Made by a program: the position numbers and the translations under genes. Below are positions 22,341 through 34,067 of a DNA stretch of 64,000 bases, piece by piece (the first letter of the stretch is position 1; each line of letters starts with the position of its first letter). Origin of the DNA: Evernia prunastri (taxonomy: Eukaryota > Ascomycota > Lecanoromycetes > Lecanorales > Parmeliaceae); assembly GCA_003184365.1 (NCBI GenBank), contig NKYR01000093.1, forward strand, positions 98,293 to 162,292, given 5' to 3'. The notes under the pieces are model-generated. The model was not told where the DNA came from. It saw only the letters and a program-made list of their open reading frames with translations, and did no database searches.

Positions 22341-25300
22341 ATGAGCCACCAAAATGGTGACTTTCTCGCTGCAAATCTATCCCAACCTTTCGGAACGCTC
22401 ATTGACTCCATAATACCAGTGGAAGAGAATTCGTTCCCATGTATCGCCAAAGGACGAACTCCCGGAGTTTTTAGCCACATCCGCCGCCTATTCTCGTCGT
22501 CCTCTCGGGAGTACACCGTCTATCCCACGAAGAGGTAGAACCTTTGCTGCAAACGATGCACAAAGACCTGAGACGGTCACGCGAGGTCCCAGTCCATTCT
22601 CGGCCTACCACTTGGACGATTCTGGATCGGAGCAAAGCGCAACTGATGAGCTTGGGTTACACGTCGTGTACCAACCGTCTTCACCAGTGCCGCTAGACAT
22701 CATTTTCGTTCATGGTCTCGGAGGTGCTAGTCATAGGACATGGTCAAAAAATCAAGATCATAGCCTCTTTTGGCCTCAGCAATGGCTACCGCACGAGCCT
22801 GACATCTGTTCGGCAAGAATACTTACGTTCGGATACAATGCCAGATTCCGCTCAGGCGGGCCGCAAAATATGAATATAGCAGATTTCGCAAAGGATTTGT
22901 TGTTTGAAATGAAATTTGGAAAGGGTGTCAATATGGAAGAGCTTGGGATTGGAAGGGTCCGCGCGCAACCTCCTCCCCATGATTGACTCTGCTGAGATCG
23001 CCAGGTCCCAATCATATTCATTGTCCATTCCATGGGGGGCTTAGTCGTCAAAAAGGTACGTACTGCCAAAAATGGTACGACGAAGACTGATTTGTCAGGC
23101 CTATCTCCTGGGACGAAATGATGAGAACTATCAGAACATTGTTGAATCGATATCTGCAATAATGTTTCTCGCTACACCTCATCGGGGCACAAACCTAGCG
23201 GAATTGCTCAATAGGATGCTGTTCGTCTCCTTTCAATCCCCAAAAGAATTCATCGTCGACTTGAGCAGGAGCTCTGCAGCGCTTGAAGAAATCAATGAGC
23301 AATTTCGCCATGTCGCGCCAAAGATCTCCATCTTCTCCTTTTACGAAACGTTATCTACACAGGTGGGACCCAAAAAAGTGGTCCGTCGCAGGCATCGGTC
23401 TTTGAAGTAACCTCGGCATCAATGCTGACATGCTGGTAGATGGTACTTGAGAAGGAATCATCCATACTTGGGTATCCTGGAGAGGTCTCTAAATCGCTCA
23501 ACGCCGATCACCATGATGTTTGCAAATACACGGGTCGAGAAGACTCGAACTACGTGACTGTAAGAAATGCGCTAGAAACTTTGGTGAGAAGCGTACGATT
23601 AAAAGGTATGCTGAAGCGCTTTCAGCGTGAGAAATTTCGGCTAGTCCGTACTGACACCTATTACCAATGCCAGGTATCGCCGAAAGGGAAACCCAATCCT
23701 CAAACGAAAACGAACTGGTTGAGAAGCTCTTCATGAATGATCAAGGTCCAGAGGACGACTTCGCCCTACTGCGACAACGCTGGATGCCGGGCACTTGCGA
23801 GTGGATCTTATCAGAGCCCTCTTTCAAGCTATGGCTCGAAAATGCCTCGGGCTCTCGTGTAGCATGGTTGAATGCACCTCCCGCTAGCGGTAAATCTATA
23901 CTTTCCACATACATCGTAAACCACGTGCGCCAGTTGGGCCATTACTGTCAGTGTTTCTTGATCAACTTTGGAGATTCCACCAAACGTTCTCCGGCAGCTC
24001 TTCTAAGATCCCTTGGACTTCAAATGACGCAGACTATACCTGCATTCAAACAAGAAATGGCCAAGTTCTCGCGTGAGGGAGTAACACTTGAGAAGAAGGA
24101 TGCTCGTTTCACCTGGCACAAAGTTTTCAGTTCGGTCCTTTCCCAGATGATCTTGCCTACTCCGTTATACTGGATCATAGATGCACTGGACGAGTTGGAT
24201 TCACCAAAAATATTAGTGGAATTGTTCCAAAGTCTCTCCACGTTCCGTACGCCTGTCAAAGTCCTTATCACCAGCCGGAAAACCGAGTCGTTGTCCCTTG
24301 CCTTTGAAAGGTTGTCTGTGTTTGTTCCTGTCGATATGATCCAAAGAGACTACCACGCCAATATTACGTCTGATATTCGAATATACGCCGAAAACGAGTT
24401 AAAATTTATGCGTGGCACAGAAGACCTAAAGTTACAAGTGACAAACAGCATCCTCCATCGTGCTGAAGGCAATTTCCTGTGGGTACGTCTCGTATTGGAA
24501 GAAATCCTTGGCTGTCACACACAGCAAGCTATTATGCAAACCTTGGATGAGGTCCCTGCCGGAATGAGTGCTTTATATCAACGAATGGAGCTCAATATCG
24601 CAAACAATTCGAGGGAAGCAGATCGGGTTCTCGCAAAAACGCTCTTGACGTGGATTGTCTGTGCACATCGTCCACTGTCTTTGCAAGAACTTTCTCAGGC
24701 ACTGACTCCGGAGTTTCCAGAGTTCCTAGACCTCAGAAGGACGATTCAAGATGTTTGCGGTCAATTTATTGTCATCGACCGCAGCTCGCATGTCGCAATG
24801 GTTCACAAGACCGCGCGGGATTATCTGACTCAAACGCCGAGTCTTTATTTCTTCATTGATGAGAAGAAATCTCATGGAGAGCTTTTCGCTAAGACAGTTT
24901 CCTTCCTGCTTCGTCCTGAGTTACGTTCTAAAGTTGGCCGAAGTCAAGAGGCAGTCCGCTCTACGGAGCCATTCTTACTTTATGCCACAGCATCACTTAT
25001 GCACCATCTTCGACAAGCCGCTTCTACTTCAGAAGGCATAATGGATCAGCTGGTCAAGTTCCTCAAAGGACCATCTGTGCTTACCTGGGTCCATTCGCTA
25101 GCCTTGTTCAGTCAGCTGGAAGTTTTGGTATCAAGTGCGCGGGTGTTAAGTTGGTTCAGTGCTCTGAATGGCAAGCTCAATATTGAGAAGAATCCATTAC
25201 TCCATCGTCTACAAGACTTGGAGTTGTTTGATTTGTGGGCTACTGATCTTGTGAAGATCGTGGCTAAATTTGGGAGGCATCTGGTAGATGATCCAACGGC

Positions 25301-27545
25301 AATATACAAGATCGTTCCTCCACTATGCCCACGAAATTCGATCATGTTTCGCCAATTCGGAAGAAATGAGAGCTCCACCCTTTCAATATCTGGTATCTCG
25401 CATGCAGCATGGAATGATTGTCTGGCCAGGGTATCTTTACATAATGGTGCCAAGGCCTGGAAGATTACCTGCGCCGGGCGTCATATCGCGGTCCTAAGCT
25501 CTACTGGATCAATAGTACTGTGGGATTCGATCAGCTTTGAGGAGACCTGTACTTTACGTCATGCAGAGCTCGTCACGGCAATGTGTTTCAATAGCACGTG
25601 CGACAGACTGGTCTCGTACGGCTTTAGGACAACTAAGATTTGGGCAGTTCCTTCTGGTCAACTTGTTGCCGAGGTGGCTAACCCGGCTGATAGCAAAGCG
25701 CTCGCGATAACATTTGCGTGGAATGATACAAGGGTCTTGGTTGCGTCGGATGACAAGGTCTTGCGACATCTCTATATCAACGCTGTTGGTGTAGGTTGGC
25801 ACAACCAGGAACCTGACCTGTTGAGTGAAAACTCGCCTGTGGAAGGGGGGTTCATCACTTCACCCTCCTTCATGGCTTTCAATGCAGACGCTACGCAAAT
25901 CGCTGTGGCATATAGAGGTTATCCCTTGTCGATTTGGGCTACATATGAACGCCGGTTAATTGGCAGATGTAAGCGCGATGTCAAGCACGCAGCTAATCAT
26001 GCTCGTCCGTCAGTCAGCTGGATGGCTGTTGATCGTATTGCATGGAGTCCTGTCGCAGACCAACTTGTAGGCGTTTACAAAGATGGTTGTGTCTTCAAAT
26101 GGAGTCCAAGCCGTGACGAATACCAAGAGGCGCCCACGATAGCGGATGAGATTGAAGTCAGCCCTGACGGCAAACTTTTTTTAACAAGCGACAGTAATGG
26201 TACAGTCAAAATCTGGAATTTCGCCTACTTCGCCGTCATCTATCAACTCTCCTCCGAAAATCTTGTCATTGACTTGGCGTTCAGTCCTGACTGCAATCGA
26301 TTTTACGATCTCCGGGGTTCTTCCGTCAATGCCTGGGAGCCCAACTGCCTTCATCGCTTTGCTGATAGTGGAGAGGCTGTTAGTGATACAGCAAGTGATT
26401 ATCAAATGTCCACAACCATCTCTCACGTTTCGGAAGCCTGGGTTGTGTCGATCGATCCCATCAGCGCGCTCGCCGCGGCCCCAGGCAGCCAGTTGTACTG
26501 CCTGAGCCACGACGATGGCACGGTGGGCCTATTCGATAAGACGAAAGGACACTTGCTGGTATTTTCAGAGTCCACCGGTTTCCTTACAACTGAACACCTG
26601 ACTTGGAGTGAAGATGGAAGCCATGTTGCGGCAGCTGATCTTGGTGGAAACATCACAGTGAAACGTCTGAATGCTCAAACTGTTCATACTGGAAGGACAG
26701 GATTCGAGTTGCAGTCCTTACTTGCCGCTAAATCCAAACCCACGGTAGGGGGAATCCATCAGATCTTGTTGAGCAGAGATTCCACGAAACTTCTGATAGT
26801 CAGCCAAGGTGCTGGTCAGATCTGGTCAGTTGAGACCGGAAGCGTGGTTGTCTCTGGTGTGCTCGAAAAAGGAGAAACACGCAGATGGATGAACCTACCA
26901 GGGCAAAGAGACCTTCTTCTTGGAGTCGGCCCAAGAGATTTGAGCATAGTTCAATGGGAAGACCTAGCAGTAACAGCTTCTCTGATATATCGGGAAGATT
27001 GGCTCTGTTCTGACGGTCGTTCGAGTTTTGATGCCAACGAAATTACAAACATTCCCATTGATCAGCTATCTTTAAATCCAAGCATTGGGTTCAAAGAAGA
27101 GGTCTACGTCAAGAAAGCTATGCTCACGCAAGATGGCAAATACCTTCTCGTTGAGATACGTAAACTTGTCGCTCAAGGGAGAAGCACGAAGCGCCTAGTG
27201 GCATTCGAGAATTCCTTTCTGGCGCGTTCGCTTCACGCAAACTCATCCACTTTAGTTGACTGCCTCGATGTTTCCAACGAGGTGATGACGAGGATAGATG
27301 TTCCACTTGGTATTCTCCCAGGGAATGTGCTTGTCTTCCTGGACAAAGATCTGTGGATGTGTACGCTCAGAATGAACTCTGCAAAGCAAGCCAGCGACTT
27401 GAAACGTCACTATTTCATGCCACGCGACTGGGCAAGTTCTGAAAGCTTGGAGCAGTGCTGCATGTTGCACGACGGAACCCTCCTTTTCCCGAAGGATGGC
27501 GAAGTTGCTGTCATTACCGGTAATGTAGGAGCGGCGAGCTGGTGA
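22341..27545 (+). CDS. NLR-type receptor: alpha/beta hydrolase - NACHT - WD40
   Basis: Six-exon model, about 1622 aa: 22341-22356, 22475-22956, 23005-23055, 23099-23380, 23440-23605 and 23674-27545; all phases agree. The tiny first exon (intron GTGACT...TTTTTAG) is the weakest call. The hydrolase domain (about 75-330) shows IIFVHGLGG, the nucleophile elbow VHSMGG and LATPHRG, like PGAP1/DUF676-type lipases in fungal STAND proteins. A NACHT-type NTPase follows, with P-loop NAPPASGKSILS near 399 and Walker B LYWIIDALDEL near 497. From about 940 to the end are degenerate WD40 repeats (for example ITCAGRHIAVLSS and IEVSPDGKLFLTS). In the family the repeats are sensors, NACHT oligomerises, and the N-terminal domain is the effector. 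The trigger is unknown. Confidence 0.88.
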
Positions 27546-28216
27546 TGACCACAGCATGCCAACTTATGGTGTATGCCACGCTGGTGAGCCGACACCTGGC
27601 TTCGACAACAGTGTGTTGCATCGAGCAGAGATACACTGCTTACTTGGCGGGATTCCCTGACTTGACGGGGCACACACCCATGGAATTCAGCATTTGAAGC
27701 CATGTCTCGCCAACGCATCACACAAATGTGGCAAGTCTTGGGAACCTGAAAGCCAATCGACATTGAGGGGTTAGAGTGACGTTGCGGCCAACATTGAGTC
27801 GGAGAATGTCGACACAGATTATGATAATAATCGACAGTACATAACATGGCAAGCCTGCAGATAGTAGTATTGGACAGACGTAGAAATAGCGTGAAAGTTG
27901 CGAGTAGATGGTTACCTGCACTTCGACCACTACGGTCGAGGTACTTTGTCTGCTATGCCACAGGACTAGGTGCCGTAAACCATAGAGCACACAAGAGGTT
28001 CAGGCAGCGGGCGCCGCTAGCTTTACAGGCCCCAATGCATTTGAGTAATGTGATGGACATGGCATGCACCGTCCAGCGCATTTGCGACATTTACTTAGGA
28101 GCAATGGTCCAATGATCAGTCTGCATCATATGCCAAGCGCCGCATCTTACATAAAGTGAGAAATGTTACTGGAACTTGGTATAATAATATAATAATGTTC
28201 ATCACCTCAATCCTAC
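27546..28216. other. Intergenic region, no gene seen
   Basis: Holds the 3' flank of the NLR gene and the upstream region of the MFS transporter. A short AT-rich patch (ataataatataataatg) at about 28180-28197 precedes the transporter. Confidence 0.5.
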
Positions 28217-29998
28217 ATGCTACGTCGGATAATTCCTCGGATAATGTTGTTGATGTCGTGGAAAAGCAAGCCACAAGCACCACCCTGCAAACCTTCCCTC
28301 CCTCCCGAACCGGCTGCTCCGCCAAAGTTACTTGTACATTTGCCCACCCCGCCCACAGATCCACCTAAGCCCTTATACACAACTTTCACCACACGGGAGA
28401 AACGCTTTTTGACCGTGCTTCTCGGTCTCACCACCATCACCTCTCCATTGACGGCAACCATTTACTTCCCGCTCCTTCCTCTCCTCAGCACCCACTACCA
28501 CGTCTCCGCTCAGGCAATCAATCTTACCATAACGATCTACATCATCTTCCAAGCCCTATCCCCCGCCATCTTCGCCACCCTCTCCGACTCCCTCGGCCGC
28601 AGAATCGTCTACCTCCTCACCCTGACCCTCTACGTCCTGTCCAACTTGGGCCTCGCGTTGGAGCACGACAGCTATGCGGCACTCGTGGTCCTGCGCGCCT
28701 TCCAAAGCCTCGGGGCCAGCGCCGCTTTCGCCGTCTCCTATGGCGTGGTCGCGGATGTGTGCGTCCCGGCGGAGCGGGGGAGAATGGTCGGGCCCGTGAG
28801 CATGGCGTTGAACCTGGGAACGTGCGTCGGGCCTGTCGTTGGCGGGTGGGTCGCGTTCAAGTCGGGAGATTACACGTGGGTTTTTTGGTTCCTGGTCATC
28901 ATCGGGACGGTGCTGCTGGTGGCCGTGGGAGGGCTGTTGCCCGAGACGGCGAGGAATGTGGTTGGGAATGGGAGTGTCGATACCGAGAGGTGTTGGGAGA
29001 GGACTTGGCTGTCTCTTCTCCGGGCCTGGTCTAGGAGGACATGGAGAGGTACAGCGAAGACCGGAGAGAATGTGAAAACACAAGACCCGGCAGAGAGTGA
29101 GGGAAAAATTCCTACGGGAGATTGTGACACCGCCACGGGCGGAGTTGCCAAGGCCAGGAGGATCTTCAAAATGGTGAATCCTCTGCCTTGTCTACAAGTA
29201 ATCTTCTGGAGAGATGCGGCTCTTATTCTGTGGATGCATGCGTCCTACTATATGGTCGATTACAGCATTCAAACATCTATCCCATCGTCATTCAAAGACA
29301 TCTATCATTTCAACGAACTGCAAATCGGGCTCGCATATCTCCCACGAGGCTTTGGCATCATCTGTGGTGGCTACGTAAATGGCAAACTAATGGATCGAAA
29401 TTACAGGACCACAGCAAAAGAGATAGGCCACACGATTGACCGAGAGCGCGGTGACGACCTTTGGCATTTTCCAATCGAAAGAGCAAGGACGAGAGGGTCT
29501 TGGTATCTCTTGACTATCTTGACAGGCGCTTTGATCGGATATGGATGGGCTCTCGAACAGCGCAGTCACGTGAGTATCCCTCTCCTTCTGCAGTTCATCC
29601 AAGGATTCCTTGGAACGTCCATCTACACCATTTTCAATACTCTTTTGGTGGATGTGTTCCCACAGACGCCCAGCACCGCCGCCGCTGCGGCTTCCATCTC
29701 TCGTTGTGCCTTGGCCGCTTCAGGCGTGGCGGCCGTCCAGCCTCTCGTCCGTGTTTTGGGCCGGGGATGGTATTTTACGGCCTTGGCCGTCGTCACTGGT
29801 GGCCTTGGCTCCGTGGTCGTCTGCGCGTTACGGAGGTGGGGCCCGGAGTGGAGGCGCGAGAGGGTGGCGAGGACAACTGGAACGTGCGGGGGAGACGGCG
29901 CTGGAGTAGCGGGTCCGAACCACCAGGCGAGACTACGTGAGGAGACTCGAGAGACAGCTCTGTCAAAAGATGTGGATGGTGCTGGGACTCCTCCCTAG
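28217..29998 (+). CDS. MFS transporter, drug:H+ antiporter (DHA1/QDR-like)
   Basis: Intronless 593-aa membrane protein, plasma membrane expected. A Pro-rich cytosolic N terminus of about 60 residues is followed by some 12 hydrophobic segments in two groups, split by a hydrophilic loop near 260-320. Visible motifs are LSDSLGRR (MFS motif A, after TM2), LRAFQSLGAS (motif B region) and GPVVGG (antiporter motif C), plus the PETARNVVGNGS signature at the end of the first half that I associate with the Qdr/Aqr1/Dtr1 group. Other in-frame ATGs lie just downstream (28244, 28253), so the first residues are uncertain. The substrate cannot be told from sequence; QDR relatives export drugs, polyamines or wall precursors. 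Confidence 0.87.
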   Translation: MLRRIIPRIMLLMSWKSKPQAPPCKPSLPPEPAAPPKLLVHLPTPPTDPPKPLYTTFTTREKRFLTVLLGLTTITSPLTATIYFPLLPLLSTHYHVSAQAINLTITIYIIFQALSPAIFATLSDSLGRRIVYLLTLTLYVLSNLGLALEHDSYAALVVLRAFQSLGASAAFAVSYGVVADVCVPAERGRMVGPVSMALNLGTCVGPVVGGWVAFKSGDYTWVFWFLVIIGTVLLVAVGGLLPETARNVVGNGSVDTERCWERTWLSLLRAWSRRTWRGTAKTGENVKTQDPAESEGKIPTGDCDTATGGVAKARRIFKMVNPLPCLQVIFWRDAALILWMHASYYMVDYSIQTSIPSSFKDIYHFNELQIGLAYLPRGFGIICGGYVNGKLMDRNYRTTAKEIGHTIDRERGDDLWHFPIERARTRGSWYLLTILTGALIGYGWALEQRSHVSIPLLLQFIQGFLGTSIYTIFNTLLVDVFPQTPSTAAAAASISRCALAASGVAAVQPLVRVLGRGWYFTALAVVTGGLGSVVVCALRRWGPEWRRERVARTTGTCGGDGAGVAGPNHQARLREETRETALSKDVDGAGTPP

Positions 29999-31063
29999 CT
30001 ACGACGAAGCTGAAAGGCGTCGATTTCTCGAACATATATGAAACCCAACCTTTCCCGTACAAGGTTGCCGCCCAAGATTATGGGCTCAGGCTCGAATTAA
30101 CCACAGTAGCGAGGGCTCTGAGAAGCAATTACGTCGGTCCCTAAGATCGTCGTTGACACTACTCTGTAGAAGCAACGCTGTTTTCAGCGGTCCGAGGCAT
30201 TTTATCTATCACCTCGTGGGCTGGTGTATCACACCCTCGCTCGTCCCCAGGACTAGGTACCCGGAACGACCTGGATAGCGTACCCGAGGGGTGCGCTTTC
30301 CGAAGGGTGTGATTCGCCAATAGGTTCCAGGCGGATCTTCTAGGCAGGCTAGCCGTATATGGCAAGCTCTACGACATGCGCGGATGTAGTCCACTTTCCA
30401 CTTGCGCACAAATTAAAAAGAAGTGAAGTAAAGTGTATCCATGTTCCGAGCCAGTGGAATCGACAGCGGATAGATCTCCGATGTTCCACCGGTCCGGGAA
30501 GGATAGCAAGGATCAAAACTTCGAAGCCACCAGAACGGAGCCGCTGTGCTCATCAAGCCCTTTCGGCAATGATCGGTCCTTCGAGTTGGCTGATGGGCTC
30601 AGTCAGCAGTGAGTCTATCCTCGTGCGGTTTAGAGGGTCTACCTACCTAGGTACGTGGGCCGATGTACCTTACAGACCCAGTCTTGAGCAGTCCCGCAGA
30701 AGATGGCGGAGAATGTAGGGCCCCACTGGCTTGACGATTGGTTTTAGCCGCAGATCTCGTACAGTAACTTTAAGGTACTGTCAGCTTCAATTCCAAATAA
30801 GAGGAAGACGTGGAAGACTAGATCTTGAGTGATTGGCTAAGAAATTATGGACTGAGAAAGTTATGCGAAACGTTCTTCGTCGTCATCGACTCACAAGGAT
30901 GATTGACGTGAGGCAGTCATGCCACCTCTGCGGATTTCCAGTAGTAGGTATGTGTCCAAGGAGCACCAAGACTGCAGCCAATTACCAGATACGGTACTCG
31001 TAGAATCATCCATCATATATTGCGGGGTCAATAGGTAGCCCTTATTCTTCCTGAAACGCTACT

Positions 31064-31084
31064 GCGTTGCGTTGCGTTGCGTTT
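31064..31084 (+). repeat. Short GCGTT tandem repeat
   Basis: About four copies of a five-base unit just upstream of the polypyrimidine promoter tract. Confidence 0.7.
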
Positions 31085-31087
31085 CGT

Positions 31088-31244
31088 TGAAAAAGGTTTT
31101 CTTTTCTTTTATTTCCCGTTTTCTTTGCTTTCTTGCTTTCCAACTGACCTTTTCTTTTCTATTTGCTTTCTCATTGGTGTCAATTTTATAATTCTCTCAC
31201 GGATTCATTGAATACAAACCGCCCGAAAGTTGAAAATCGCCACG
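31088..31244 (+). promoter_or_regulatory. Polypyrimidine promoter tract of the P450 gene
   Basis: Dense TTTTC/TTTCTT runs end about 60 bases before the start codon, a common layout in fungal promoters. No specific factor site can be assigned. Confidence 0.4.
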
Positions 31245-33036
31245 ATGCTCGAGTCTCCGGTCGCCTATCCTCTCCTGTTCCCTTTGCTTCTCATTGCTTG
31301 TTCCTCGTTGTATTTTGCCATTCGTAATCTACTCGACGACCGCGCCGTCGCCAAGCTTGGGTCATTTGCTCCGAGGGTGCGCTCGTACCTTCCCCTGGGC
31401 ATCGGCATCGTCTATCGCAGCTTTCGTCACGCTCAAGCCCACACCGACATTGATTTCTGGGTGCACCTTTTCACCTCGTCTCCGAACAAGCATAGCAAAA
31501 CCGTTGAGCTCTTCATGGCAAGGCAGCGCTGGATCTTCACCGCGGACCCGGAGAACATCAAGGCTATCCTGGCCACGCAATTTCAGGATTTTGGCAAGGG
31601 AAAGGAGTTTCACGAGACTTGGAAACCGTTCCTGGGTGATAGCGTATTCACTACCGATGGGCAGCAATGGCATGATAGTCGGCAATTGATCAGGCCGCAA
31701 TTTGTCAAGAATCGAGTGGCTGATCTCGAGATCTTTGAAAAACACGTCGAACGATTGATGAACAAGATCGGTGGGCATGGCGAGGAAGTAGATATCGCTG
31801 CCCTGTTCTATCGCTTCACACTCGACTCGGCTACAGACTTCCTGCTCGGAAAGAGCGTCGACAGTCTTGAGAATTCGCAGGCGGAATTCGCTTCTGCTTT
31901 CGCCGAAGTGCAAAAGGTACAGACTTTGTTGACTAGATCTGGAGAAATCAACCTGTTCATCCCCAAAGCAACATACTGGGCTGGTTTGAAAGTGATCAAC
32001 GCATTCGTGGAACCGTTCATTGACGAGATTCTCCGCCTCAGTGTTTCGGACTTGGAAGAGAAAACGAACCAGTCCTTCTCTCATGCCTTGGCGGCCACGG
32101 GGATTCGGGACCGTAACGCCATCAGAGATCAAGTCATCGCTGTTCTACTTGCGGGGCGGGATACCACAGCTTCCGCACTGAGCTTTACCTTCAAGGAACT
32201 ATCGGCGCACCCTGAGATTGTTCGGAAGCTGAGAAAGGAGATTCTGGACAAGGTTGGCCCGAGCAGGCCGCCGACCTATGAAGATTTGAAAAGCATGCCC
32301 TATCTCCAGCATGTGATGAACGAGACCTTGCGGCTCTATCCATCCGTACCGTACAATGTAGGCTGCCAGTTCACCGCGACGTCGACCCGTCACGTCACCG
32401 AGAAGCAAGGACAAAGAGCGCTGACTGTCTCCAGATGCGAACGGCACTGCATGACACGACGCTGCCCACAGGCGGCGGTCCGGATGGCTCGCAACCCATC
32501 GGTAAGCAACCAAAGTCACCCCGTGCAAGGGGTCCTAGCTCCCACATACTGATCCGATCACCAAGGCGTCCTCAAAGGCACCGCCATCGGCTACGCGACG
32601 ATACTCATGCAGAGGCGCGAGGACCTCTACCCGCCGCCGTCCGCGGACTTCCCGCCCGCATCGCAGTACAGCCCCGAACGGTGGGACAAGTGGACGCCGA
32701 AGAGCTGGTCGTACATCCCGTTCAACGGCGGGCCGAGGATCTGCCTCGGGCAGCAATTCGCCCTGACTGAAATGGGTAGCCAACCCCCTTCCTTTCCCCC
32801 CCCGCCCACCCGCACCCCAGACTCACGAAAAAGCCATGAGAGAGAGCAAAAGCGTGTGTGTGTGTGCTGACTGGGCAATCTCTCCCGTTGTAGGTTATAC
32901 GATTGTGCGGATCCTGCAACGTTTCGAGAGAGTGAGCAAGTACTGGTCAGACAGCGGGGCCCAGCTGAAGTCTGACATCGTCCTGTCGCCAAAGGACGGC
33001 GTCAAAGTTGGGTTCTGGGAGACGAAGACGGCCTGA
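31245..33036 (+). CDS. Cytochrome P450, CYP52-like (fatty acid/alkane hydroxylase type)
   Basis: Four exons: 31245-32357, 32435-32501, 32566-32775 and 32894-33036; phases agree, giving 510 aa. The N terminus has one hydrophobic anchor (about 6-28), placing it in the ER membrane. The I-helix reads LLAGRDTTAS, the K-helix ExxR is NETLRLYP, and the heme loop is FNGGPRICLGQQFA with the Cys ligand. The segment RTALHDTTLPTGGGPDGSQPI, split across exons 2-3, is characteristic of CYP52/CYP63 relatives that omega-hydroxylate fatty acids or alkanes. One acceptor (CCAAG before 32566) is not the usual CAG or TAG. The specific substrate is unknown. Pairing with the adjacent MFS gene is possible but not shown. 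Confidence 0.92.
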
Positions 33037-34067
33037 ACGGCGGTTTCTTGTACGGTCAGATATGTTTTCCTACGATTCCGAGTGTAAGAACGCGGAAGCG
33101 TGGAAAGGCGACAGGAACATAGGGGAAGAAGCACCGCACGTCCGCAGCCTGGCGAGAGAGAAGAAACCTTCACGACGGAGCAGGTTCCAGCGCTTCTTCC
33201 GGAGAAAAGGAAGGAGAAAGATGCAATGCGATGCGAACTCCTTCCGAAGCCGGACACGGTGCGTACAACGTGCCACCAGCCCCCTGCTGTGCGCGTCAAG
33301 GCACGAAAAAAAGGTTGACAAAAGTCGGGAAGTGCTGGCTTTACCCGTCAGCCCTAGGTTACCTACTATTAAACTCACCTTTGGCCATTTCCGTTCCTGG
33401 CGTATCAGCTTACTGCTGCTCCTACGTCTCTTCGAACCCCGTACCCTTCACCTCACGCCATTAAACACTGCTGCGTTCTCCCTTCCGTCCAACATGGATG
33501 GGAGCGTAGGTTTACACCACGAGGTTCATGCTTTGGGCTCAGTCACATTGTGTCTTGTCGAATGAGAATGTCTACTGAACGGAATCGAAACGAACATTGG
33601 CTAATTAGGATTCGCATCGAATTTAAATGGGTATGGTTCATCCAGTCTCCGAATTTGGCTCAGAAGTGTGGTGGAGTCTTCGACTTGGCCGATATTTGGG
33701 AGGGGAACGTCCTACGAGTCCTGAATTACAGGCATGCCAACACGTCATCAGGACCACCGAGTACCAACGCAAAGTGGTGTAGGTATCTGAATGAAATAGC
33801 TTTGGGGGAAGATGTTGCGTTCATTATTCATTATCGTTTCTGAGGTCATATCTGATCATTACTGCGGGCTGATTGCTCGTCGCATCCTAGTACCGTGAGG
33901 GGAGGCATAAGTAGACCCCCTCCCCTTTCGCCCCCCCGCCTTCCATAAAACGCGATTCGGCGGCCGAAAGCAGCCAGCTGTTACAACAGAAAAAGACATG
34001 CAATCACGTCGGTACAGTACTCACGGCGGTGCAACTCAAGGAAAGAAGGAATCAAGCGTCCGGCACA
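33037..34067. other. Intergenic region, no supported gene
   Basis: Convergent 3' ends of the P450 and the zinc-finger gene. A 185-codon open frame over 33008-33565 overlaps the P450 end and lacks any domain; judged chance. Confidence 0.5.

Larger units (their letters stand above)
29999..31244. other. Intergenic region and promoter of the P450 gene
   Basis: No supported gene. It includes a short GCGTT tandem run (31064-31084) and a strong polypyrimidine stretch (about 31090-31175). Confidence 0.5.

Noticed and set aside
28556..29083. 175-codon minus-strand frame over the MFS gene
   Set aside because: Shadow of the transporter; Pro/His/Arg-rich nonsense composition.
31362..32132. 256-codon minus-strand frame over the P450
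   Set aside because: Opposite the P450 exon with I-helix and K-helix motifs; no domain of its own.
28217..33036. MFS plus P450 as a secondary-metabolite cluster
   Set aside because: No backbone synthase, tailoring set or pathway regulator nearby; adjacency alone is too weak.
33008..33565. 185-codon plus frame after the P450
   Set aside because: Overlaps the P450 end, is very basic, and has no motif or splice support.
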